Origin: Pelagicoccus sp. SDUM812003
GTDB taxonomy: Bacteria > Verrucomicrobiota > Verrucomicrobiia > Opitutales > Opitutaceae
NCBI RefSeq assembly: GCF_031127815.1
Contig: NZ_JARXHY010000001.1
Span: 248,001-312,000, forward strand
Length of the DNA stretch: 64,000 nt
Direction: 5' to 3'
The notes below the pieces were generated by a model, which saw only the letters and a list, made by a program, of their open reading frames with translations, was not told the origin of the DNA and did no database searches. A program made the position numbers and the translations under genes. Positions 51,403-61,420 of the stretch are shown piece after piece (position 1 is the stretch's first letter; each line of letters opens with the position of its first letter).

Positions 51403-53133
51403 TCAGCTTAGGAATTTGGCGAGCTTGTTTAGCGATTGGCTCGGTTTTGAGGCTCCTGCGAGGATCAGGCCGCAGCTTCGCTTGATGGACTCGGGCAGCA
51501 GCTCTTCGGACTCGCCAAGGGTGACGAGGGCGATTTTTGGCGCTTCGCGGCTGTGGCCGAGTTCGGAGAGCAAGGGGTCCACTCGTTCGTCGAGCGGACT
51601 TTTAAACACCAGCACGCCGTCGATCTGGTCGGCCCGCTGTAGCAGATCGATCAGCAGTTCGCCTGGGCTGAGGTGGGGATGGGCGCTCCAGCCGGCTTTC
51701 TTCATAGCTACCAGCAGAGGGTGGCGGGAGAGGTCTTCCCAGGAGTAGACGAGCAGTTCTCGGGTGGGCGAATCAGCGGTTTTCTTGGCGGAAGAAGCGC
51801 TTTTCCCGGCGCCAGCTACTGCCGCTGGCGTAACCGCCACTGCCTTTTCGGCTGTCTGAGGCGAGGGTGTCGCTGGTTGAATCGGAGCGGGCGCAGGGTA
51901 GCGTTGAGCGGCGCTGGAGGCGGGCTTCGCGGCCGGGTTGGCGGTGCTCTGGCGTTGGCGTTCGAGCGAGTATAGCGGGAGGGAAAGCGTCACGCAGGCT
52001 CCGGGAGATCTGTTTTCGATGCGCAGCGTCCCGTTGAGGCTTTCTGCGAATGACTTCGCGACGCTCAGTCCGAGGCCGGGATGCTTCTCGTCGTTTTTGG
52101 TGGAGTAGAACGGCTCCAACGCGGTCTCCAGTTCGCCCGTTTTGAAGCCCGGTCCGTTGTCTGAGATTTCCAGGATGGCGACCTCGCCGGCGTCGGAAAC
52201 GGACTTTCGAAGGCTCAGCTGCAGGGCGATGGCCTCGCCCGCCGCGTCGCTCGCGTTGCCAGCGAGATGCAGGATGACTTGTCGAAACTGGTTGGGATCG
52301 AGGCGCGCTGGATAGTCTCCCGCCTGAATCTGATAGCTCTGCCCGGCGCCTTTGGGCAGCAGGGCTTGGATGTACTCCTCCTGCTCTCGGAGCAGGGAAG
52401 CGAGGTCGAGGAAGTCGGGCTGGCCGTTTTCAAGAGTGGTGAGCAGCCGCACCTTTTTCGTGATGTCCTGAGCCCGAATGGAGTTGTCGCGGATGTGCAC
52501 CATGGCCTCGACCATCGATTGGGCTTCCGACCCAGGCTCCGCGTAGAGCTCGCTCAGAGAGTAGATGCCGGCGATGGTGTTGTTGAAGTCGTGCAGGTAG
52601 CGGCGCGTCATGGTAGCGGCGATTTCCTTCCAGGAGCGGCGGAAGAGGGCGTCCATGGCCATGCTGCGGAAGGAGTCGTCCACCAGTCTGCCCAGAATGC
52701 CCACGGGTCGGCCGATCGGGTCGCGCAGCAGCTGGCGATAGTCGACCACTGGCATCAGGGCCCCGCGTCGGTTGGCGATCAGCTGATAGCTGATCTGGGG
52801 CTCGATCGGCTCGGTTTTGAGGGATTGGAGAAAGCGATCGCGATCGGAATCGGCCACCAGCTGTTCCCAGCTCGAGCAGCTATCGGCCAGGTTGTAGAAG
52901 GCGTTCGGGAAGGAGTCGCTCTCGCGCTCCATGAAACGGAGCCGCCGCGAGGGCAGTTCGATAAGATAGGAAATGCCGGGGCCTGGGTTCGCGAGCAGAT
53001 CTACGTTTGATCCAGTGAGCTCGCGGATGGCGTCGGTCAGGTCGGTGGCGGTCAAGGTGGGTGGCTGCGTGTTGGGATTCAAGGGTGTCGTGTCCGAACC
53101 GCCAAGAGTTAGCCACGCCGGAAGCCGACGCAA
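51403..53133 (-). CDS. Histidine kinase with PAS-like and degenerate C-terminal receiver domains
   Basis: Up to 576 residues. The start is uncertain: the frame begins at a TTG (53133) and no ATG lies near; other TTGs are at 53082 and 53055. A PAS-like segment covers roughly 50-165 (RRGALMPVVDYRQLLRD). The H box TRRYLHDFNNTIAGIYSL is near residue 180, and the ATPase includes LHLAGNASDAAG, ISDNGPGFKT and KHPGLGLSVAKSFA, all intact. A Pro/Ala-rich linker leads to a receiver-like domain (LLVYSWEDLSRHPLL), in which the expected Asp pocket and phospho-Asp are not recognisable. No membrane segment is visible. Confidence 0.82.
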   Translation of the reverse strand: MRRLPAWLTLGGSDTTPLNPNTQPPTLTATDLTDAIRELTGSNVDLLANPGPGISYLIELPSRRLRFMERESDSFPNAFYNLADSCSSWEQLVADSDRDRFLQSLKTEPIEPQISYQLIANRRGALMPVVDYRQLLRDPIGRPVGILGRLVDDSFRSMAMDALFRRSWKEIAATMTRRYLHDFNNTIAGIYSLSELYAEPGSEAQSMVEAMVHIRDNSIRAQDITKKVRLLTTLENGQPDFLDLASLLREQEEYIQALLPKGAGQSYQIQAGDYPARLDPNQFRQVILHLAGNASDAAGEAIALQLSLRKSVSDAGEVAILEISDNGPGFKTGELETALEPFYSTKNDEKHPGLGLSVAKSFAESLNGTLRIENRSPGACVTLSLPLYSLERQRQSTANPAAKPASSAAQRYPAPAPIQPATPSPQTAEKAVAVTPAAVAGAGKSASSAKKTADSPTRELLVYSWEDLSRHPLLVAMKKAGWSAHPHLSPGELLIDLLQRADQIDGVLVFKSPLDERVDPLLSELGHSREAPKIALVTLGESEELLPESIKRSCGLILAGASKPSQSLNKLAKFLS

Positions 53134-53175
53134 CCCGGCTTTCTGCAGCCCTGTCGATTTTCAGCGGATTTTTAC

Positions 53176-53202
53176 GAGCGTGCCGAGCGTGCCGAGCGTG
53201 CC
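53176..53202. repeat. Three tandem 9-bp repeats
   Basis: GAGCGTGCC occurs three times head to tail, with a partial fourth (GAGCG). It lies in the 146-bp gap between the cheR stop and the next gene's start. Possibly replication slippage; no function assigned. Confidence 0.55.
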
Positions 53203-53279
53203 GAGCGATGCCTGGGGGGAGGGGGCGGAGTCGGATTCTCCGGGCGCCGGCCGCTCGAGATCTTGAGATCGCCGTTTTT

Positions 53280-54206
53280 CTAGCGCGGCAGCTGGTAGAT
53301 GGCCGGCTTGATGGAAAGGTACGGGTGCTTCACTCCGGCCAGGCTTTCGGCATGACCGATGAGCAGGTAGCCGCCGGGAACCAGGTGCTGAGCGAGCCGC
53401 CCTACCAGCTCCTGCTGGGTTTGGCGGTCGAAGTAGATCATAACGTTGCGGCAGAAGATGACTTGGAACTTCTCCGTCCACGGGTAGGAGGGTGCGAACA
53501 GGTTGATGCGTTGGAAATTGATGCGGCTGTGCAGCTCCGGACGCACGCGGAAATAGCCGTCCATCTGCCGTTCGCCCTTCTGAAAGTATCTGCGCAGCCA
53601 TTCCGGGCAGACGTTCTTGAGGCGTTCCTTGTCGTAGATGCCTTTGGATGCGAAATCGAGCACGCGGGTGGAGATGTCGCTGCACTCGATCTTCCAGTTG
53701 ATATCACGGCGCGATTCGAAGAATTCGGACAAGGCGATGCCCACGGAGTAAGGCTCCTCGCCCGTCGAGCAGGCGCAGCTCCAGATGCGAAGGTTGCTGG
53801 AGGCCCCCAGCTTGTTCGAAGCGAATTCCGGCAGAATGGTCTGGTTGAGAAAATTGAAGTGGTTCACCTCCCGGAAAAAGAAGGTGTGATTGGTCGAGAT
53901 GGCGTCGATCAGGTGGTAGAGTTCGCCGCTTTGGGGATCGTTTTGCAGCGAACGGCAGTAGTCGCTGTAGCTGGACATGCCCAAGGCCCGCAGGCGCTTG
54001 CCGAGGCGGGCGCTGACCAGCTCGCGCTTGCTGTCGCCGAGGTTGATGCGCGTCTCCTTGTAAATAAGTTCGCGAATGAACTGGTAGTCCTTGTCGGTCA
54101 GCTTGTTGCGGGTGAACGGACTCGTCGGCGGGACGGTCGATGGCGCGGCCTGGCGTGGATTGGCATCGTAGCCAGCTTGCTTTTGCTTAAAAGGGCTGAA
54201 GCTCAT
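53280..54206 (-). CDS. cheR: Chemotaxis protein methyltransferase CheR
   Basis: 308 residues. The N-terminal domain begins near residue 36 (LTDKDYQFIRELIYKETRI) after a Pro-rich leader. The SAM-dependent core shows NLRIWSCACSTGEEPYSVGIAL (motif I), IECSDISTRVLDFA, and FQVIFCRNVMIYFDRQTQQEL, all diagnostic of CheR. It methylates glutamates of chemoreceptors for adaptation. First gene of the minus-strand chemotaxis block, divergent from metH. Confidence 0.96.
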   Translation of the reverse strand: MSFSPFKQKQAGYDANPRQAAPSTVPPTSPFTRNKLTDKDYQFIRELIYKETRINLGDSKRELVSARLGKRLRALGMSSYSDYCRSLQNDPQSGELYHLIDAISTNHTFFFREVNHFNFLNQTILPEFASNKLGASSNLRIWSCACSTGEEPYSVGIALSEFFESRRDINWKIECSDISTRVLDFASKGIYDKERLKNVCPEWLRRYFQKGERQMDGYFRVRPELHSRINFQRINLFAPSYPWTEKFQVIFCRNVMIYFDRQTQQELVGRLAQHLVPGGYLLIGHAESLAGVKHPYLSIKPAIYQLPR

Positions 54207-54409
54207 TCGGTCTTTGAGTAGCGGTACTTATCGGTCTGCTACTAAATCGCTCAAACGCGGGTAAACTTGAGCCTTCAGATCGCTTTGCTCCGAGGTTTTT
54301 CGCGAGACTCGGTTCGCCCATTCGAGCGCGGTATCCGAATTTGGTTCACGTTGACTCGGACCTTGATTCGCTGCCGTCATCGCACATGGTTGGCCGTTTT
54401 CAACTAGCC

Positions 54410-57400
54410 ATGAACGCAGCCACCTCCATCCACCTGCCTGAATCCAAGACTTACGCCCGCTTGCGCGAGCTGCTCGACGAGCGTCTCCTGTTTCTCGACG
54501 GAGCGATGGGGACCATGATCCAGCGCTACAAGCTGCAGGAGGAGGACTTTCGCAAAGGTCATTTCGAGGATCACGAGGTGGATCTGAAGGGAAACAACGA
54601 GCTGCTCACCCTCACTCGCCCGGACATCATCCGCTCCATTCATCGGGCCTTTTTCGAGGCAGGGGCCGACATCGTCGAAACCAATACCTTCAGCGCCACC
54701 ACCATCGCCCAGGCCGACTACAAGTTGGAAGGGAGCGTTCGGGACCTGAATCGGGAAGCGGCGCGACTGGCGAAGTCGGTAGCCCAGGAGATCATGGACG
54801 AGACTCCCGGCAGGGAGTGCTTCGTCGCGGGCGCGATCGGGCCGACCAACCGGACCGCTTCGCTTTCGCCCGACGTGAATCGGCCGGAGTATCGCGCCGT
54901 GACCTTCGATCAGCTCAAGGAGGCGTATCTGGAGCAGATCCGAGCCCTTGCGGAGGGAGGCGTGGATCTTTTCCTGCCGGAAACCACCTTCGACACGCTC
55001 AACCTGAAGGCCTGCATTTTCGCTCTGGAGGAATTCTTCATCGAGCGCGGGGAGCGCATGCCGGTGATGCTCAGCGTCACCATCACCGACGCATCGGGAC
55101 GCACCCTTTCGGGCCAGACCATCGAAGCGTTCTGGAATTCCGTTTCCCATGCCCGGCCGTTGAGCGTGGGCATCAATTGCGCTCTGGGAGCTCGCGACAT
55201 GCGGCCCTACATCGAGGCCCTGGCGGCGAGCGCGGACTGCTACGTCAGCTGCTATCCGAACGCGGGCTTGCCCAACCCGCTCAGCGAAACCGGCTACGAC
55301 GAGCTGCCCGAAGACACGTCACGCTTCTTGGAGGAGTTCGTGCAAAGCGGTTTCGTCAACATCCTTGGCGGCTGCTGCGGCACCACTCCGGAACACATTG
55401 GCAAAATCGTGGAAAAGGCCCGCGAGTACCCGGCCCGCAAGCGTCCCCAGATCGAGCCGGCGCTGCGTCTTTCCGGACTGGAACCGTACGAGGTCAAAGG
55501 CGAAAAGGCTCCCTTCGTGATGGTGGGGGAGCGAACCAACGTCACGGGTTCGCCTCGCTTCCGCAAGCTGATCAAGGAGGAGCGCTTCGAGGAGGCCCTT
55601 TCGGTAGCCCGCCAGCAGGTGGAAAACGGGGCGAACATCATCGATGTGAACTTCGATGAAGGCTTGCTCGATAGCGAGGCCTGCATGACGCACTTCCTCA
55701 ACCTGATCCAGTCCGAGCCGGATATCGCCCGAGTGCCGATCATGATCGACTCCTCGAAATGGTCGGTGATCGAGACCGGTCTGAAATGCGTTCAGGGCAA
55801 GTGCGTGGTGAACTCCATCAGCCTGAAGGAGGGCGAGCAGAAGTTTCTCGAAACCGCGTCATTGGTTCGTCGATACGGAGCGGCGGTTATCGTGATGGCG
55901 TTCGACGAAAAGGGGCAAGCCGCCACTCGCGAGGACAAGGTGCGCATCTGCAAACGAGCGTACGATCTCCTCGTCGAGAAATTGAACTTTCCGCCGGAGG
56001 ACATCATCTTCGATCCCAACATCCTCACCGTTGGCACCGGCATCGAGGAGCACAACAACTACGCGGTCGATTTCATCGAGGCCACCCGCGAGATCAAAGC
56101 CATCTGTCCTCACGCTCGCATAAGCGGCGGCGTATCCAATATTTCATTCTCCTTCCGCGGAAACAACCCTGTGCGCGAAGCGATGCACGCGGCCTTTCTC
56201 TACCACGCCATCGAGGCCGGGATGGACATGGGCATCGTGAACGCCGGCATGCTGGCGGTGTACGATGAGATCGAGCCGGAGCTCAAGCAGGCGGTGGAGG
56301 ATGTGTTGCTCAACCGCGGGCCGGAAGCGACCGAACGCTTGATCGACCTAGCGGAAAAGGTGAAGGCCCAGGGCTCCAAGGAGGTCGAAAAGGCGGTCGA
56401 CGCTTGGCGAAGCGGCACCGTAGAGGAGCGTCTTTCTCACGCCTTGGTCAAGGGCATTACCGATTACGTGGACGCCGACGTCGAAGAGGCCCGCCAAAAG
56501 CTCGATCGGCCGCTCGACGTGATCGAAGGCCCGCTCATGGACGGGATGAAGATCGTGGGCGAGCTTTTCGGAGCGGGAAAAATGTTTTTGCCCCAAGTGG
56601 TCAAGTCCGCCCGCGTGATGAAAAAGGCTGTCGCCTACCTGACGCCTTACATGGAGGCGGAGAAGCAGTCGGCAAAGGGGTCGAGTCGTGGCAAGGTGGT
56701 GCTCGCCACGGTGAAAGGCGATGTGCACGACATCGGCAAGAACATCGTGGGCGTGGTGCTGAGCTGCAACAACTACGAGGTGATCGATCTCGGGGTGATG
56801 ATTCCGTGTAACAAGATTTTAGATACGGCTCGCGAAGTCGAGGCGGACCTGGTCGGCCTGAGCGGCTTGATCACTCCTTCGCTCGACGAGATGATTCATG
56901 TGGCTTCGGAAATGAAGCGCCAAGGATTTACGGTTCCCTTGCTCATCGGCGGCGCTACCACGAGCAAGGCCCATACGGCTATCAAAATCGCCCAGCACTA
57001 CGATCCCCCGGTGGTCCACGTGGCGGACGCTTCCCTTGTCGTAGGCGTCTGCAACGATCTGACCAACGACGATAAGCGCGACGCGTTTATCCAGGAGTTG
57101 GATACATCTCAGGAGGCTTTGCGTCAGCGCCACGCCTCGGGCAACCGAGCGTCCGCTCCTTCGCTCACTATCGAAGAGGCGCGTTCCAAGGGATTTGCCA
57201 CCGATTGGGAGGCGGCGCAGATCGCCAAGCCGAGCGAACTAGGGCTCAAGATTTGGGACGACTTTTCGCTGGAGGAGGTATCGAGCTACATCGACTGGTC
57301 GCCCTTCTTCTGGACCTGGGAACTCAAGGGCGTTTATCCGGCGATTCTCAGCAGCGAGAAATACGGCCAGCAAGCCACGGAGTTGTTCGACGATGCTCAA

Positions 57401-58135
57401 GCCCTGCTCAAGCGCATCATCGCGGAAGAGCGCTTTCGTCTTCGCGGGGTCACCGCCTTCTGGCCGGCTCAAGCCGAGGGGGACGACGTGGTTCTCTACG
57501 CGGACGAGCAGGGAGCGGAGGAGATGGCCCGCTTGCACTTCCTGCGGCAGCAGAAGAGCAAGGTGAACGACGAGACCTACTACAGCTTGGCGGATTTCGT
57601 GGCCCCGAGATCCTCCGGCAGGATGGATTACGTCGGCGGTTTCGCGGTCACCGCCGGCCATGAAGTGGAGGATTTCGCCCGAACCTTCAAGACGGTCGGC
57701 GATGACTACAGCGCGATTTTGGTCCAGGCCCTGGGAGATCGTTTCGCGGAGGCTTTGGCGGAGTTCGTTCACAAGAAGATTCGCGAGCAGTGGGGTTACG
57801 GCTTGCAGGAGGAACTGTCGGTGGAGGATCTCATCGCGGAGAAGTATCGCGGCATCCGCCCCGCTGCGGGCTATCCCGCCTGTCCGGACCACACGGAGAA
57901 GGATTTGCTCTGGGCTTTGCTGGACGCCCGCGAGCACACCGGAATCCAATTGACCGAGAGCTACGCCATGTATCCTGGCAGTTCGGTCTCGGGCCTCTAT
58001 TTCGGTCACCCTCGATCCCGCTACTTCAACGTCGGTAAGATCGAGCGCGACCAATTGGAGGACTACGCCCGGCGCAAAGGCATTTCCGTGGACGTCGCGG
58101 AGAAGTGGCTGATGCCGAATTTGGGCTACAAGTGA
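54410..58135 (+). CDS. metH: Cobalamin-dependent methionine synthase MetH
   Basis: About 1241 residues from the ATG at 54410 (frame opens at a TTG upstream). Modules in order: homocysteine-binding barrel ([13 protein letters not shown]; zinc Cys in GINCALG and [10 protein letters not shown]), pterin-binding barrel ([19 protein letters not shown] near 355), B12 cap and B12-binding module ([15 protein letters not shown], the DxHxxG His near 774; [16 protein letters not shown]), and the C-terminal reactivation domain ([18 protein letters not shown]). All four are complete. It transfers the methyl group of methyl-tetrahydrofolate to homocysteine in the cytoplasm. No B12 riboswitch is recognisable upstream. 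Confidence 0.98.
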   Translation: MNAATSIHLPESKTYARLRELLDERLLFLDGAMGTMIQRYKLQEEDFRKGHFEDHEVDLKGNNELLTLTRPDIIRSIHRAFFEAGADIVETNTFSATTIAQADYKLEGSVRDLNREAARLAKSVAQEIMDETPGRECFVAGAIGPTNRTASLSPDVNRPEYRAVTFDQLKEAYLEQIRALAEGGVDLFLPETTFDTLNLKACIFALEEFFIERGERMPVMLSVTITDASGRTLSGQTIEAFWNSVSHARPLSVGINCALGARDMRPYIEALAASADCYVSCYPNAGLPNPLSETGYDELPEDTSRFLEEFVQSGFVNILGGCCGTTPEHIGKIVEKAREYPARKRPQIEPALRLSGLEPYEVKGEKAPFVMVGERTNVTGSPRFRKLIKEERFEEALSVARQQVENGANIIDVNFDEGLLDSEACMTHFLNLIQSEPDIARVPIMIDSSKWSVIETGLKCVQGKCVVNSISLKEGEQKFLETASLVRRYGAAVIVMAFDEKGQAATREDKVRICKRAYDLLVEKLNFPPEDIIFDPNILTVGTGIEEHNNYAVDFIEATREIKAICPHARISGGVSNISFSFRGNNPVREAMHAAFLYHAIEAGMDMGIVNAGMLAVYDEIEPELKQAVEDVLLNRGPEATERLIDLAEKVKAQGSKEVEKAVDAWRSGTVEERLSHALVKGITDYVDADVEEARQKLDRPLDVIEGPLMDGMKIVGELFGAGKMFLPQVVKSARVMKKAVAYLTPYMEAEKQSAKGSSRGKVVLATVKGDVHDIGKNIVGVVLSCNNYEVIDLGVMIPCNKILDTAREVEADLVGLSGLITPSLDEMIHVASEMKRQGFTVPLLIGGATTSKAHTAIKIAQHYDPPVVHVADASLVVGVCNDLTNDDKRDAFIQELDTSQEALRQRHASGNRASAPSLTIEEARSKGFATDWEAAQIAKPSELGLKIWDDFSLEEVSSYIDWSPFFWTWELKGVYPAILSSEKYGQQATELFDDAQALLKRIIAEERFRLRGVTAFWPAQAEGDDVVLYADEQGAEEMARLHFLRQQKSKVNDETYYSLADFVAPRSSGRMDYVGGFAVTAGHEVEDFARTFKTVGDDYSAILVQALGDRFAEALAEFVHKKIREQWGYGLQEELSVEDLIAEKYRGIRPAAGYPACPDHTEKDLLWALLDAREHTGIQLTESYAMYPGSSVSGLYFGHPRSRYFNVGKIERDQLEDYARRKGISVDVAEKWLMPNLGYK

Positions 58136-58514
58136 ATGTTTTTGCGCAAGGGCGCCCTGGCCGAAATCCGGGCGCTTGAATTTGAGCGTCCCCCGTCCGC
58201 AGGATGAGGCAAATTCGCCGCGTCAAGCTGTAAACGCTCCGCGAAGCCAAACTAATCGGGGAATCCCCGTCGTTTGGCATACCCGATGCTGGTTGGAGGT
58301 CCGTCCCTGTTTACAGGGATTGAGGGAGTGACGCTACTGCGATTGCGCAGAAGCAGACAATCCGGGGCCGGCGTTAGGGGTTATCGTCGGCCCCGACTCG
58401 TTTGCGCCTCCGGCGAGTCGTGCCCGCTTGGCCAAAGCGAGGAGCGGAAACGAAAGGACGCCGCCTTCCGAGGAAAGCGACGCCCTTATGGGGAGGAGGG
58501 AAAATGGCTTTGTT
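58136..58514. other. Convergent intergenic region with hairpins
   Basis: 379 bp between metH and the LysR gene. A stem GCGCCC/GGGCGC at 58152-58175 could terminate metH. A 16-bp inverted repeat TCCCTGT-TT-ACAGGGA lies near 58303-58318, and an 11-bp stem (one G-U pair, 58363-58373 with 58385-58395) follows. None carries a strong T run. A GCCTTCC-type palindrome remnant occurs near 58460-58485. No gene recognised. Confidence 0.4.
58363..58395. other. Long GC-rich hairpin in metH-LysR gap
   Basis: CGGGGCCGGCG (58363-58373) pairs with CGTCGGCCCCG (58385-58395), 11 bp with one G-U, loop of 11 nt. It probably marks the transcription end of one of the convergent genes. Confidence 0.4.
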
Positions 58515-59405
58515 TTAGACGCTGATCTCCTCGCCGCTGAGGATCTTCACGAACTTTTTCATGGCGGGCGTGAGCACGCGGCCTTTGCGGTGCAGGATGC
58601 CGAGCGGACGGTCGAAGGCGTCGCCCTCCAGTGGAATCGTGGCCAATGTGCCTTGCTTGACCTCTTGGGCGACGGTGGCAAGAGGGACCAGAGCGATGCC
58701 GGCGTCGATCTCTACGGCGCGCTTCACGGTTTCGATGTTGTCGAATTCCATGACCGGCTCGATGTCGATCTTCTGATCCTTGAAAATCTGGTCCACGGCC
58801 TTGCGGGTCGGAATGTCGGGATCGAAGCTGATGAACTTGTGGTTGGCCAGAGACGCCAGCTCGATATGCTGCTCCTGCACCAAGGGGTTTTCCGGGTGGC
58901 AGATGATCACCAAGCGGTCGTTTCGGAAGGGGATGATCTCTATCTGCCGGTTCTTCTGCGGAAAGGCGACTAGCCCGAAGTCCACCGAATTGTGGAGGAT
59001 GTCCTCGTACACCAGATTCGAACGGCGGTACTCCACGCGAACGTTTACGGAGGGAAAGGCGGTGAGGAAGGACTTGATGTAGGGGGGCAGCTCGTGCAGG
59101 CCGATGCTGTAGATCGTGGAAATACGGATGGTGCCGGAGATCACCTTTCGCATTTCCATGAGCTCGCTCATTAGCTTTTCGTAGCCATGAAGGATCTCCT
59201 TGGCGGACTGATATACCCGTTCGCCCTCGCGCGTGAGTTGAAACTGCTTCTGGCTGCGGTCTATGAGCAGGGTGTTGAAGTGCTTCTCCATCGACCTAGC
59301 CTGCTGACTGACAGCAGATTGGGTGACGCCGTTGAGGCGGGCTGCCTTTGAAAAACTTTTGGTTTCGACTAGGTCGGCGAAAATTTTGAAGTTATCGATT
59401 TGCAT
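58515..59405 (-). CDS. LysR-family transcriptional regulator
   Basis: 296 residues. The N-terminal winged helix-turn-helix is typical (FADLVETKSFSKAARLNGVTQSAVSQ), followed by a C-terminal periplasmic-binding-protein-like effector domain (GTIRISTIYSIG, FVSxxPDIPTRK-like region, DNIETVKRAVEIDAGIALVP). VEIDAGIALVP resembles CysB/CbbR-type regulators. The effector is unknown. It is divergent from yggS with a roughly 70-bp AT-rich gap, so it may regulate yggS and itself. Confidence 0.9.
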   Translation of the reverse strand: MQIDNFKIFADLVETKSFSKAARLNGVTQSAVSQQARSMEKHFNTLLIDRSQKQFQLTREGERVYQSAKEILHGYEKLMSELMEMRKVISGTIRISTIYSIGLHELPPYIKSFLTAFPSVNVRVEYRRSNLVYEDILHNSVDFGLVAFPQKNRQIEIIPFRNDRLVIICHPENPLVQEQHIELASLANHKFISFDPDIPTRKAVDQIFKDQKIDIEPVMEFDNIETVKRAVEIDAGIALVPLATVAQEVKQGTLATIPLEGDAFDRPLGILHRKGRVLTPAMKKFVKILSGEEISV

Positions 59406-59431
59406 GAGGCCTTATTTAGGGACGAAACCTT

Positions 59432-59460
59432 ATAATTAGGACTTATCAAATCAATAACAA
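59432..59460 (-). promoter_or_regulatory. Candidate promoter of the LysR gene
   Basis: On the minus strand TTGTTA (59455-59460) and AATTAT (59432-59437) are separated by 17 bp, with the ATG 27 bp downstream at 59405. The gap is clearly A+T rich. Confidence 0.4.
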
Positions 59461-59476
59461 AATAGTAGAATTGTTA

Positions 59477-60175
59477 ATGCAGATTACCTACGAACAATTT
59501 CGCGCGAATTTCAGTGTGGTGATGGACCATATCGAGGACGCCTGCGGCAAGGCGAATCGCTCTGCCAGCGAGGTGACTTTGCTGCCGGTGACGAAGAATC
59601 ACCCTGCGGACGCAGCGGTATACGCCTGGAGGGCTGCGTGCAAATCGGTCGGGGAAAATCGCGTGCAGGAGGCGCTGGGAAAGATGGGCGACGCCGACCC
59701 TTGTCTGCAATGGGAACTGATAGGTCCGCTGCAGAGCAACAAAGCAAAACGAGTGGCGGAATCCTTCTCCCGCGTGCAGACCGTCGATCGAGCGAAGATC
59801 GCCAAGGCGCTCGACCGCTACGCTCGCGAGGCGGGAAGGACGCTGCGCGTGCTGATGCAGGTCAACGCGGGCCGCGACCCGGCGAAGTCGGGCGTGGAGC
59901 TCGAGGAGGCGGATGCGCTTTTGGACGTCATTCTGAGCTGCGAAAGCCTGAGCCTGGAAGGGTTGATGACCATCGCTCCGTTGTCCGAGCAGAGCGACGT
60001 CGCTCGGCGGACCTTCGCGAACTTGCGCGAATGTCGCGATCGTTTGAGTCTCAGGTCCGGGTTGCCTCTATCCGAACTGTCGATGGGTATGAGCGGGGAT
60101 CTTGAGGAGGCCATTCTCGAAGGAAGCACCATGGTGCGGGTGGGGACCGCTCTTTTTGGAGAGCGAACCTATTGA
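59477..60175 (+). CDS. yggS: PLP-binding protein of the YggS/PROSC family
   Basis: About 232 residues from the ATG at 59477; a TTG is two codons earlier. The family layout is visible: LLPVTKNHPADAAVYAW (PLP-binding Lys in VTKNH, where the consensus is usually VSKTK), VGENRVQEALGKM, WELIGPLQSNKAKR, and SMGMSGDLEEAILEGSTMVRVGTALFG at the end, which binds the PLP phosphate. It controls pyridoxal-phosphate homeostasis. Candidate -10 TAGAAT lies only 5 bp before the ATG, so a leaderless transcript is possible. Confidence 0.93.
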   Translation: MQITYEQFRANFSVVMDHIEDACGKANRSASEVTLLPVTKNHPADAAVYAWRAACKSVGENRVQEALGKMGDADPCLQWELIGPLQSNKAKRVAESFSRVQTVDRAKIAKALDRYAREAGRTLRVLMQVNAGRDPAKSGVELEEADALLDVILSCESLSLEGLMTIAPLSEQSDVARRTFANLRECRDRLSLRSGLPLSELSMGMSGDLEEAILEGSTMVRVGTALFGERTY

Positions 60176-60339
60176 CCCGAGGGAGCGTCCTAGGAAAGCC
60201 GATACATGGAGTGTCTTGGAGCGATGACGGTGAGGGTTGGCCTTCAAAATGCGTCTAGAAAAGCATTGTCGCCTTGCCACCCTTGCCCACGATTTGCCGC
60301 GTGTCCTCAAATCGTAACATCGAGCAGCCAGCATCTGAA

Positions 60340-60846
60340 ATGAGCGAGCGCTCCTATCGGATCGGCGTGCTGCTCTATTTTCAGGACGCCAGCGGGCGCT
60401 TGCTGCTCATTCGCCGCGCCCGTCGACCCAACCAGGGACTGTGGTGCGCGGTGGGAGGAAAGCTGGAAATGTCCTTGGGCGAGTCGCCCTACGAATGCGC
60501 CATTCGAGAAGCGAAGGAAGAGGTCGGTGTCGATCTGCTCGAGAGCGACCTCGCCTTGCGTTGCGTGCTGGCGGAGCGCGAATACGAAGGCAGCGGACAT
60601 TGGCTGATGTTCATCTTTCAGGTGAAGAAGCCTCTGTCTCGTCTGCCGAACGCGATCGAGGAGGGCAGCTTTTCCTTCTTCGAGAAATGCGATCTAAGCG
60701 GGATCGATATGCCTGCCTTGGATCGATCCATACTGCTTGATCGCGTGTTATGCGAAGAGCGAGGAGGCCTGCATGCTCTCAGGGCTTGCCCGGCTGCGGG
60801 AAATCGGCCTGAGCTGCTTGTCGAAGAAGAGTGGATACGGGGGTAG
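60340..60846 (+). CDS. Nudix hydrolase, folate-operon associated
   Basis: About 168 residues from the ATG at 60340 ([14 protein letters not shown]). Nudix box: [20 protein letters not shown] then KEEVGVD. The RExxEExGx half is canonical; two extra residues lie between the leading Gly and the first conserved Glu compared with G-x5-E. Its position immediately upstream of pabA-pabB-pabC-folP suggests removal of pyrophosphate from dihydroneopterin triphosphate (FolQ/NudB role), but substrate assignment is inference. The stop at 60846 is followed by the pabA ATG at 60848. Confidence 0.85.
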   Translation: MSERSYRIGVLLYFQDASGRLLLIRRARRPNQGLWCAVGGKLEMSLGESPYECAIREAKEEVGVDLLESDLALRCVLAEREYEGSGHWLMFIFQVKKPLSRLPNAIEEGSFSFFEKCDLSGIDMPALDRSILLDRVLCEERGGLHALRACPAAGNRPELLVEEEWIRG

Positions 60847-60847
60847 C

Positions 60848-61420
60848 ATGATTCTGTTGGTGGATAACTACGACTCGTTCACGTATAACCTGTTTCAATA
60901 CATACGAGCGCTCGGAGAGCGAGTCGAGGTCGTTAGAAACGATGCCGTTTCCGTGGATTCGGCTCGAGCGCTGCGGCCCGATCTGATCGTGCTCTCTCCG
61001 GGTCCTGGCGGGCCTGAGTCTACGGGAAGCTGTCTGCAAATCATCGAAGCGTTTCACCAGCAGGTTCCGATTCTCGGCGTTTGCCTCGGCATGCAAACCA
61101 TCGCTTGCTTCTTCGGAGCCCGTATCGTAAAGGCTGGCGAGCCCATGCATGGCAAGACGCGTCTTGTTCATCACGATGGCGCCGGGCTGTTTCAGGGGCT
61201 GAAAAATCCGCTTAGGGTGACGCGCTACCATTCGTTGATCGTGCAAGAAGCGAGTTTGCCGGACTGCCTGAAGGTGAGCGCCCGCTCGGAGGAAGGCGAG
61301 ATTATGGGGCTGTCGCACCACACGTATCCAGTTTTTGGAGTTCAATTTCATCCCGAAGCCTATTTGACTGAGCAAGGCATGGAGCTTTTGGGAAACGCCT
61401 TGGGGAGGCGGGCATGTTAG
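60848..61420 (+). CDS. pabA: Aminodeoxychorismate/anthranilate synthase glutaminase subunit
   Basis: 190 residues from the ATG at 60848 (MILLVDNYDSFTYNLFQY, the family N-terminus). Class I glutamine amidotransferase: LSPGPGGPESTG, nucleophile Cys in LGVCLGMQTIACFFG near residue 78, catalytic His-Glu in VQFHPEAYLT near 167. It supplies ammonia to PabB for p-aminobenzoate synthesis; the folate context favours PabA over TrpG. Its stop lies 7 bp inside pabB, so the genes are coupled. Confidence 0.94.
   Translation: MILLVDNYDSFTYNLFQYIRALGERVEVVRNDAVSVDSARALRPDLIVLSPGPGGPESTGSCLQIIEAFHQQVPILGVCLGMQTIACFFGARIVKAGEPMHGKTRLVHHDGAGLFQGLKNPLRVTRYHSLIVQEASLPDCLKVSARSEEGEIMGLSHHTYPVFGVQFHPEAYLTEQGMELLGNALGRRAC

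Noticed and set aside
53061-54221. Plus-strand open frame of 386 codons opposite cheR
   Set aside because: Antisense to an unmistakable CheR; its repeated Ala-Cys-Arg stretch comes from the GAGCGTGCC tandem repeat.
54207-54409. Possible cobalamin or SAH riboswitch before metH
   Set aside because: A short CCGAG/CTCGG hairpin is present, but none of the conserved core sequences of the B12, SAM or SAH riboswitches is visible.
58363-58395. Integron attC-like site (GTTAGGG in a long palindrome)
   Set aside because: The core-site arrangement with paired R and L boxes is not present, and no integrase or cassette lies nearby.
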